22,774 nt of DNA from CAYVFC01 sp964450715 (GTDB lineage Bacteria; Myxococcota_A; Polyangia; Polyangiales; JAFGIB01): contig CAYVFC010000129.1 in assembly GCA_964450715.1 (NCBI GenBank), forward strand, positions 1 to 22,774. Reading direction: 5' to 3'. The position numbers were made by a program, and so were the translations under genes. Each line of letters begins with the position of its first letter. The first letter of the stretch is position 1. Shown here one piece after another: positions 15,353 to 22,774 of the stretch. The notes beneath the pieces are model-generated. The model was not told where the DNA came from, made no database searches, and was given only the letters and a program-made list of their open reading frames with translations.

Positions 15353-16042
15353 ATGCAACGATTCATAAAAACCCTCTCGCTCGCGCTGGTATTGACGACC
15401 TGGACGGCACTTGCCTCCGGATGCGGAACAGAAAGCGCGCAAAATTGGGACACTTTCACGCCTGTTTACACGGACGACTCGAGCCCGGCTGCGGGAGGGG
15501 CCGCGGGCCAGAGCGGATCTACGGTCTGGCGCGGCACGCCGGTAGATTCGACTTCTTATTACAACGGTGCCGCGGGCTCTGGAACCGACCAAATGCCGGA
15601 CGCGTTGCCCGCAGGCGAACCGTACGACCCGGAGCCCGAGACGGATACGGGCGACGTCGACCCGGGCGACGGCTATCCAGGCGACAGCGACCCGGGCGAC
15701 AGCGACCCGGGCGACAGCGACCCGGGCGACAGCGACCCGGGCGACAGCGACCCGCCCGACACGGGGCTGCCGACCACGCCGTCGACGTCGGTCGATCCGA
15801 ACGCGAATGACGCGGTCACGGACGCGGCGACCGATCCCTTCCAGGCGCTCTTCCCCCCGGCCTCACCGGCCTCGACCACAACGTCGGACCGCACTGCCTC
15901 GCCGGACAACCCGCCGGAGTGCCCGGACGAGGCGCCGGACAACCCCATCGGCCCCTGCGCCGGGCTACCGGTCTACATCGTCTGCACCTACGGCACCTAC
16001 ACCTGTATCTGCGACTGGATCCACTGGATGTGCGCGGGCTGA
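15353..16042 (+). CDS. Acidic lipoprotein with GDSDP repeats and C-terminal Cys motif
   Basis: A 229-residue predicted lipoprotein; the signal peptide ends in ALASGC with Cys24. The middle is acidic, Pro/Gly/Asp-rich and likely disordered, with five exact GDSDP units (residues 110-134). The last 40 residues form a small Cys module (CPDEAPDNPIGPC, IVCTYGTYTCICD, WIHWMC) that resembles the CP..P..G.C ... C.YG...C.C ... W.C tail I associate with Myxococcota surface lipoproteins. The repeats may act as a stalk holding the Cys module away from the membrane (inference). Start ATG at 15353 has no good ribosome-binding site. Confidence 0.82.
   Translation: MQRFIKTLSLALVLTTWTALASGCGTESAQNWDTFTPVYTDDSSPAAGGAAGQSGSTVWRGTPVDSTSYYNGAAGSGTDQMPDALPAGEPYDPEPETDTGDVDPGDGYPGDSDPGDSDPGDSDPGDSDPGDSDPPDTGLPTTPSTSVDPNANDAVTDAATDPFQALFPPASPASTTTSDRTASPDNPPECPDEAPDNPIGPCAGLPVYIVCTYGTYTCICDWIHWMCAG
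15680..15754 (+). repeat. 15-bp tandem repeat (5 exact copies)
   Basis: Five identical units GGCGACAGCGACCCG encode GDSDP. The identity at third codon positions indicates recent expansion. The stalk length of this lipoprotein is therefore likely to vary between strains. Confidence 0.92.
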
Positions 16043-16073
16043 CGCCCGGGCCAGCCGATACGATTTCGAGCCT

Positions 16074-16121
16074 GATGTCATTTCGCGCGTAGCGAGAAAT
16101 CTCCTCGTTCGAGATGACATT
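16074..16121. repeat. REP-like element D (TGTCATTTCG...GAGAAATCTC type)
   Basis: ATGTCAT at 16075-16081 faces ATGACAT at 16114-16120. Inside, TTTCGC (16081-16086) and GCGAGAAA (16092-16099) form a second small hairpin. The string TGTCATTTCG...GCGAGAAATCTC matches, from memory, a repetitive extragenic palindrome family widespread in many phyla. It lies between convergent genes, a usual REP location. Confidence 0.7.
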
Positions 16122-16157
16122 CGTTTCGTTGCAGGGAAACGAGAACGGTCGACCCCG

Positions 16158-16559
16158 CTACTCTTCCGGCGCCTCCCGCTTTTCGACCACCAGATCGTCG
16201 CGCCCGAGGTGGCGCGCTACCGCGTTGACGACCTGCAGGTCATCATCCAGTCCGCCGGGAAGTTGATCGGGCACCGCATCCTGCTCGGTAGTGAAGTAGA
16301 GGCAGGCGCCCTGAACCAGGCGCCGCTCGGGCTCGGCAGCCTGCTCGCCGATGGCGTCGATGAGCGCGATGCAGGCGCGCGAGATGCTGATGGCCAGGAT
16401 GGGATCACAGATCGCGCCTTTGCTCTTGACCGGGTCGAAGCCGGCGACGTAGTCGATTACCTGCTGGCGCAGCTCGGCCGCATCGCGCAGCGGCTCGGCT
16501 GCCAGGCGAACGAAGATGTCGCGGGCGATTTCGGGAATACCTGGGATGGCTTCGCTCAT
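16158..16559 (-). CDS. Small YkvA/DUF1232-like protein
   Basis: A 133-residue protein, helical, without signal peptide. The segment GACLYFTTEQDAVPDQLPGG followed by LDDDLQVVNAVARHLG resembles the core of the YkvA/DUF1232 family (YF..p.DaiPD..p..GlLDDa.Vv), though the usual membrane-like hydrophobicity is weak. The first half (IPEIARDIFVRLAAEPLRDA) is unassigned. I chose ATG at 16559 over an upstream ATG at 16619, whose extra residues are basic and look non-coding; neither has a clear ribosome-binding site. Function is unknown for the family. It is divergent from the sulfatase-superfamily gene across a 173-bp spacer. Confidence 0.7.
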   Translation of the reverse strand: MSEAIPGIPEIARDIFVRLAAEPLRDAAELRQQVIDYVAGFDPVKSKGAICDPILAISISRACIALIDAIGEQAAEPERRLVQGACLYFTTEQDAVPDQLPGGLDDDLQVVNAVARHLGRDDLVVEKREAPEE

Positions 16560-16732
16560 GACTGCTATATTATCTCGACTCGCGCCGCGGATCACCAGGG
16601 AGCGACGGCGCAGACGCACGGCGAGCGCCCGCGGCCCGGCCCGGCAGCGGATCGCCGCGGTCGCATCCTCGCGACGGAGTATAGCGAAAGGTTGCGGCGG
16701 AGTGCCGCGACCGCTAAGTAGATGCGTTGATC

Positions 16733-18940
16733 GTGCGCTTTTTCCTTGCTAGCCCGGCGTCGAACGCGCCTTCGGATTCCGGGACCCGGCTCCCGCGCTG
16801 GCGCCGCCTGGCCGGCCCCTATCCGGCGGCCGCGGTGCTGGTGCTGGCCCTGGCCGCCGGGGTCGACGCCCTGCTGGGCCCGGGCCCGCGCAGCACAAGC
16901 TTCCTGCTCTCGCTGGTCGGGTTGGTGCTGGCGCTGGGAACCCTCTGCGGGCTGCTGTGGCAAGCGTTGCTCGGGCTGCTCGGACGCCTGCCGCCCTGGA
17001 TCGGGCGCGCCTTCTGGCCGCTGCTGACCGCGGCGGCAGCCACGGTACTGGCCGAACGGCTCAACGCCTTTACCCGGCTCGACAGCCGCTACCGCGCGCT
17101 AGCGCTCGGCGTGCTGGCCGCCTGCGCGGCCGGGGCCGCGCTGATGGGCGCGCTGCTCGCGCTGATGCAGCCCAACGGGCGGGCGCCCCGGGGCTGGCTG
17201 GGCGAGCTCGAACGACGATGGCGCCTGGCAGCCGGTTTGCTCCTGCTATCCGCAGCCGTCGCGGTAGGCTACGCCGATCGCGCCCTCTACGTGGGCCTCT
17301 ATGCCGATGCCCACCTGGCGCTGCGGGCCTGCGGGTTCACCCTGGCCGTGCACGCTCTGGTGCTCTGCCGCGATCTATTGCGTCTGCCCGACTTCGGGCC
17401 GGCCTGGGCCGTGGCCGCGGCGCTCTGGGCCAGCGTACCGCTCGGCCTGCTGAACGACGACAACCGGGGGGCGCTGCAGGGCTTCGGGATGCGCGCCTGG
17501 TCCTCTACCCTGCTGGGGGCGGCGCGCGCGCTGGTGGACCTCGATTTCGACGGCTACGCCTCGCTGCTGGGCGGCGGTGACTGCGCTCCGCTGGATCCGC
17601 GGGTGCATCCGCTGGCGCGCGAGGTGCCGGACAACGGGATCGACGACAACTGCATGTTCGGCGACGCCCGACTGCGAACGCGCGGCGCGGAGCGGCTCCC
17701 GGCTCCCGAGGGTCCTTCGCCGCTCGACGTGGTCCTGATCACGGTCGACACGCTCCGGCAGGACCACGTGGGCGCCTACAACCCGGCCTACAGCCGCCGC
17801 GGGCGTCCGGTCACTCCCAACCTGGATCGCTGGGCCAAGCGAGCCACCGTATTCCAGCAGGCCTATACCAACGGCGGCTGGACCAGTATCGTCTTTCCCT
17901 CCCTGCTGAGGGGAGTGTATCCGCGTCGGCTGCGCTGGACCCGCTACTACGAGACCAACTTCAACGCGATGATCCGCAAACCGTTCGCGGGCAAGCTCAG
18001 GCGGGGCGAGCGTCCCGCCCGCATCTTTCCCTTTGCCTACGACGATCCCTACCCTTCGCTGGCCCAGCGCCTGAAGCGGCGCGGCATGTACACGGCGGCG
18101 GTGATCGACGACGGCTACTCGCAGATCCTGCGCCCGGGAACCGGGCTGGAGACGGGGTTCGACATCTTTCTGCAGACCGACCACCTGCGACCCGATCGTC
18201 GCAACGATCGCGGTACGGTCAATAACGCGCTCAAAGTACTGCGCCGTATGGGCAAGGACCAGCGCTTCTTCATGTGGGTGCACCTTTTCGGCCCGCACGG
18301 GCCGGACGAGACGCACCACAACACGCCGGTGTTCGGCAACACCCCCCGCGACCGCTACGATCACGAGGTAGTCTACCTCGACCGGCAGCTGCATCGCCTG
18401 CTCAGCGCGCTCAGCTGGCGCCAGGAGCCGGTGGCGGTCTTCGTTACCGCCGACCACGGCGAGCTGCTCTTTATCAACACCCGCAACCACGGCTTCACCC
18501 TGCAGGAAGGCGAGATCCGGATCCCGCTGCTGGCGCGGGTACCGGGCTGGCCCGCGGGGCCGGTCCCCGGCCCGGCGAGCCTGGTCGACATCGTGCCCAC
18601 GATCCTGGCGCTCACCCGCACGCCCGCCCCGCCGGACCTGGACGGCATCGACCTGGAGACGCTGCTGAAAGCGCCTAAGGGCAAAGTTCGGCCTCGCATC
18701 ATCCTCGCCGATACCTGGCAGTTCGAGGCGGACGGGCGCAAGACCATCGATAACGTCGCGGCCCTGGACGGCAGCCAGAAGGTGGTGCTGGATCGCATGA
18801 AGAATATCGTCTTCGCCTACGATCAGCAGCGGGAGCACGACCGCAACCGCCGCATCGACCGGCTGGTCAACGACGCGCTGACCCGCGCGGTTCATGCCTA
18901 CATCGATGAAACCGGGGGCGAGCTGAGTCTTCGGGACTAA
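16733..18940 (+). CDS. Membrane-anchored sulfatase-superfamily hydrolase/transferase with MopE-like motif
   Basis: About 735 residues. The N-terminal 260 residues contain roughly six or seven membrane spans. Then comes an Asp-rich segment (about 268-307: DLDFDGYASLLGGGDC, PLDPRVHP, PDNGIDDNC) of the MopE/calcium-binding type. The C-terminal alkaline-phosphatase/sulfatase fold (about 332-650) has metal ligands in DVVLITVDTLRQDH, TADHGELL and NTRNHGFT. At the nucleophile position the sequence is GGWTSIVFPSLLRGVYP; there is no C/S-x-P-x-R formylglycine signature, and Thr in WTS is the likely nucleophile, as in phosphoethanolamine or phosphoglycerol transferases. The catalytic domain should face the periplasm. 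GTG at 16733 or TTG at 16727 could start it; neither has a strong ribosome-binding site. Its stop is 4 bp from the convergent GT-C gene stop. Confidence 0.85.
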   Translation: MRFFLASPASNAPSDSGTRLPRWRRLAGPYPAAAVLVLALAAGVDALLGPGPRSTSFLLSLVGLVLALGTLCGLLWQALLGLLGRLPPWIGRAFWPLLTAAAATVLAERLNAFTRLDSRYRALALGVLAACAAGAALMGALLALMQPNGRAPRGWLGELERRWRLAAGLLLLSAAVAVGYADRALYVGLYADAHLALRACGFTLAVHALVLCRDLLRLPDFGPAWAVAAALWASVPLGLLNDDNRGALQGFGMRAWSSTLLGAARALVDLDFDGYASLLGGGDCAPLDPRVHPLAREVPDNGIDDNCMFGDARLRTRGAERLPAPEGPSPLDVVLITVDTLRQDHVGAYNPAYSRRGRPVTPNLDRWAKRATVFQQAYTNGGWTSIVFPSLLRGVYPRRLRWTRYYETNFNAMIRKPFAGKLRRGERPARIFPFAYDDPYPSLAQRLKRRGMYTAAVIDDGYSQILRPGTGLETGFDIFLQTDHLRPDRRNDRGTVNNALKVLRRMGKDQRFFMWVHLFGPHGPDETHHNTPVFGNTPRDRYDHEVVYLDRQLHRLLSALSWRQEPVAVFVTADHGELLFINTRNHGFTLQEGEIRIPLLARVPGWPAGPVPGPASLVDIVPTILALTRTPAPPDLDGIDLETLLKAPKGKVRPRIILADTWQFEADGRKTIDNVAALDGSQKVVLDRMKNIVFAYDQQREHDRNRRIDRLVNDALTRAVHAYIDETGGELSLRD

Positions 18941-18944
18941 CGCC

Positions 18945-21350
18945 TTACCTCCGACGCAACCAGATCTCGTGCGACGGCCCCCAGGTCGCCGCCCGCACCG
19001 CTGCGCGCTCGAACAGCCGGCGGGTCCGCGCTTTGAGCCGCTGCTCGCAGCCGCTCTCCACCGCGACGGCGAAGACCTCGTCCGACCAGCGGAACTCGGG
19101 GCCCAGCTTCCGGCGCGGCGCGGGAAAGCGCCGCTTGCGCGGGCCGAAGCGCGGCACCCGCAGGTCCCAGAGCCGGTAGATCCCGCTCGGGTAGTCCGAA
19201 CCGCACCCCAGCACCGCCACCTTACGGGTGGTGAAGGGGCCGGAGAGCTGCTGCAGCCGCCGGGGCATACGGGCGACCCGGTAGGCGCCCGCGCGGCGTC
19301 TACCCAGGCCATGACGCAGGGCGAATTCGAAGAACACGATGTCGCCGGCCAGCGGCTCGAATCCCTGGCTCTGCCCCTCCTTCCAGGCCAGGTGGGTGAT
19401 CCCTAGCCGGCGCAGCCGACGCAGCACCCGTTTCGGCGCTCGCAGCCGGGCGTAGTTGATGCCGTACTGGTCACCGTAGAAATCGGTGACGGTGGTGCGC
19501 CCGATGCCGAGGTGATCGCGACGCTCGTGCACCAGCAGCCGGGCGTTAGGCGGTAAGAGAGCACCGACGGCCTGCTGGGCGTGCTGGTAGTCGAAACGCT
19601 TGCTGTATTTGCGCTGAAAACCGTAGGCCAGCATATCGGCCAGCGCCTTGATGGGGGAGGTGCCGACCATGGAGTGGGTGGGATAGAAAAACACGTCAGC
19701 GCCCCAGACCAGCTGCAGCCCGATCAGGACCGCCAGCAGGCCGCGCGTCAAGCCGCGGCGGGAACGCCAGAGCAGCGTGCAGATGGCCGCCACCGCGGCG
19801 GCCATCCAGGGCATGATGGTCTGCAGGTGGCGCTCCTCGTGGTGCACCCAGAACCAGACGAAGATGGCGCCGTGCACCCAACCCACCAGCAGCCAGATAC
19901 GCCGGCTGCCGCGCAGAAAGGGCAGCACCAGTATCAGCAGGGTAAAGAGGAAGCCGAAGATCGGCACGTCCCGGTGCATGCTCCACCAGCTGTGCGACTT
20001 GAAGAAGAGCGTGACCAGGGAATACAGCGTCTCCTCGAGCCCCTGCAGATCGAAGCCGGGCTTCCACATCATGGTGCTCTTGACGGCCCACTGGAATATG
20101 TAGCTGCTATCCGCGTCCCAGGGTCTGGCGGGAAAGAGGCCGTGCAGGTTGGGGTAGACCGGATCGCCGTACCAAGCCAGGTTACGTAGCCAGTAGGGGG
20201 TGGTCAGCAGCACCGACGTCCCGCCGGCAGCCAGCGAGCCCAGTAACGCCGGGCTGAGCGCTGGATCGCGACGAGGCAGACGCACGACGTCGATGGCGAA
20301 GCGCAGGGCGACGGTAAACACCGGGGCGGCGGCCAGCAACAGCGCGCTCGATTCCTTGCTGCATAACGCGGCGGCGACGAAAACACCCAGCAGCATCCCG
20401 GTCCAGGGATTCATGCCGCGCCAGGCCCTCAGGCAGAGCAGGAAAAGCGGCGCGGCGAACACGGCTCCCAGGTGATCGGTCCCCACGCTGAGGCTGGAGT
20501 CGTAGAGTAGCACCCCGGGGAAGGCGAAGCGCGCGACCCAGACCGCGGCGGGGTTGGCCCGGGGGATCACCCTGCGCACCAGCGCAGGCAGGCCGACCAG
20601 TGTGGTCCAGAGGAAGAGCACGTACTCCAGGTGGGCGCAGAGCTCGACCCGGTCGAAGAGCTTACCGAAGGGCAGCATGTAGGGCCAGGCGTAGAGCAGG
20701 GAGGAGAACTGGGGGCCGGTCCCGAAGATCCACCCTTCGCGGAAGGGACGGATACCCCCGTGAACCACGTACTGCTCGGCCATCATCATGTGCCGCCAGC
20801 GCGAGTCGTACGACGAGTTGGCGGGGAGCATGGTCGGCAGGTAGACGGCCAGTAGGCTGACTATGCCGAACCCTATCAGCAGCCAGAGCAGCGGTCCGGG
20901 GTTGGCCCGCCACACCTCGCGCGCCCGCATCAGCCGACCGGCCCGGCGCAGGTAGCGGAGCAGACCCGGGGCCCCGGCGGCCAGCATCAGCAGCGGAAGT
21001 GTGAAGAAGAGCAGCGGCCCGTACAGCTGCGCTACCCCGGCGACGAAAAGCAGCAGCTGGAACTCGAAGACGCCGAGCGCCTGGGCGATGGCCAGCCGCT
21101 CGAAAAAGCCGAGATGTAGGCCGGGAATCCGGCTCAGCGTCAGGTGCCCGAGCGCCAGGCAGGCCAGGCTCCAGAGCCCGGCGGCCAGCCAGTAGCCGGC
21201 GTAGCGCCAGAAGAGCCAGTGCTGCAGCGGGTAGTGCTCATGCACGGTGCGCACCAGTACGAAGGTGGCGATAAACAGTGCAAACACAACGCCCGCGTTT
21301 CTGGCCTCGGCCGCCAGGGGTACCTTCGGCTTGTGGATGGGGACGGTCAT
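18945..21350 (-). CDS. Polytopic GT-C type glycosyltransferase-like membrane protein
   Basis: An 801-residue integral membrane protein with about 11-13 hydrophobic spans up to residue 550 and a soluble, Arg-rich C-terminal domain (about 560-801). The first large loop after a membrane span reads NSSYDSRWRHMMMAEQY, placed where GT-C enzymes keep their acidic catalytic residue. The later TTPYWLRNLAWYGDPVYPNL is like the SPWYLRN...GNPVYP segment of bacterial lipid-linked sugar transferases. It would move a sugar from a polyprenyl-phosphate donor to an acceptor on the outer face of the inner membrane. Donor and acceptor are unknown. ATG at 21350 lacks a clear ribosome-binding site. Adjacent to the convergent sulfatase-superfamily gene, which suggests, but does not prove, a shared envelope glycan task. 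Confidence 0.8.
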   Translation of the reverse strand: MTVPIHKPKVPLAAEARNAGVVFALFIATFVLVRTVHEHYPLQHWLFWRYAGYWLAAGLWSLACLALGHLTLSRIPGLHLGFFERLAIAQALGVFEFQLLLFVAGVAQLYGPLLFFTLPLLMLAAGAPGLLRYLRRAGRLMRAREVWRANPGPLLWLLIGFGIVSLLAVYLPTMLPANSSYDSRWRHMMMAEQYVVHGGIRPFREGWIFGTGPQFSSLLYAWPYMLPFGKLFDRVELCAHLEYVLFLWTTLVGLPALVRRVIPRANPAAVWVARFAFPGVLLYDSSLSVGTDHLGAVFAAPLFLLCLRAWRGMNPWTGMLLGVFVAAALCSKESSALLLAAAPVFTVALRFAIDVVRLPRRDPALSPALLGSLAAGGTSVLLTTPYWLRNLAWYGDPVYPNLHGLFPARPWDADSSYIFQWAVKSTMMWKPGFDLQGLEETLYSLVTLFFKSHSWWSMHRDVPIFGFLFTLLILVLPFLRGSRRIWLLVGWVHGAIFVWFWVHHEERHLQTIMPWMAAAVAAICTLLWRSRRGLTRGLLAVLIGLQLVWGADVFFYPTHSMVGTSPIKALADMLAYGFQRKYSKRFDYQHAQQAVGALLPPNARLLVHERRDHLGIGRTTVTDFYGDQYGINYARLRAPKRVLRRLRRLGITHLAWKEGQSQGFEPLAGDIVFFEFALRHGLGRRRAGAYRVARMPRRLQQLSGPFTTRKVAVLGCGSDYPSGIYRLWDLRVPRFGPRKRRFPAPRRKLGPEFRWSDEVFAVAVESGCEQRLKARTRRLFERAAVRAATWGPSHEIWLRRR

Positions 21351-21442
21351 GGATCGAGCAGCGAAGCGCTGGACGGCGTGCAGAATTTAGACCACCGCCC
21401 TCTTTCGGTCCAGATCGGAACCGCGGCCGAGCAGCACCGTCA

Positions 21443-22693
<1,251 letters not shown>

Positions 22694-22774
22694 TAACCCC
22701 AAAAGGCTACACGCAACCACCTTCCAAGAGTAGATTTCTGCCCCGACCACGCAACTTCGGCCGCAACCGGCCGA

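Noticed and set aside
17375..19312. 645-codon minus-strand open frame covering the sulfatase-superfamily gene
   Set aside because: It crosses two recognisable genes on both strands and shows no motif; a shadow frame.

Overview
The window comes from a high-GC bacterium, most likely of the deltaproteobacterial/Myxococcota kind. The signs are several acidic or Gly-rich lipoproteins with Cys-rich repeats (the CGNG..EQCDG and DUF4215 types), a MopE-like Asp-rich motif inside a membrane sulfatase-superfamily protein, a eukaryotic-type Ser/Thr kinase with a Thr-rich head and long coiled-coil tail, and a cytosolic hybrid histidine kinase. The phylum call is inference from gene style. A 100-N run at 14638-14737 shows this is a scaffolded draft, possibly a metagenome bin.

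Left part (1-8191): the 3' end of a secreted PHB-depolymerase/LpqC-type esterase; a DauA-like FAD D-amino-acid dehydrogenase; then, on the minus strand, a DUF4215 lipoprotein, a possible 30-residue membrane peptide and a Ser/Thr kinase; an intergenic island of GGGACG-type repeats; and a single-chain glycyl-tRNA synthetase whose ribosome-binding site lies inside a predicted hairpin.

Middle (8323-13359): a PAS-PAS-HisKA-HATPase-REC hybrid kinase, then a tight minus-strand run of three genes (phytase-like lipoprotein, VOC protein, and a glycosyltransferase remnant that joins the head and tail of a GT4-type enzyme without the middle). Facing away from these, across an 81-bp inverted-repeat element, is a 2[4Fe-4S]-nitroreductase fusion.

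Right part (13360-22774): a second GGGACG-type inverted repeat, a CGNG-repeat lipoprotein, a thioesterase interrupted by the assembly gap, an acidic GDSDP-repeat lipoprotein, a REP-like element, a small YkvA/DUF1232-like protein, and an envelope block. That block holds a membrane-anchored sulfatase-superfamily enzyme that lacks the formylglycine signature, facing a GT-C type polytopic protein with 4 bp between their stops, followed by a CPA1 Na+/H+ antiporter.

I see no complete mobile element, CRISPR array, tRNA or rRNA. The most unusual theme is four separate intergenic inverted-repeat elements of different sequence. I do not see a clear multi-gene novel system; the best leads are listed as findings.
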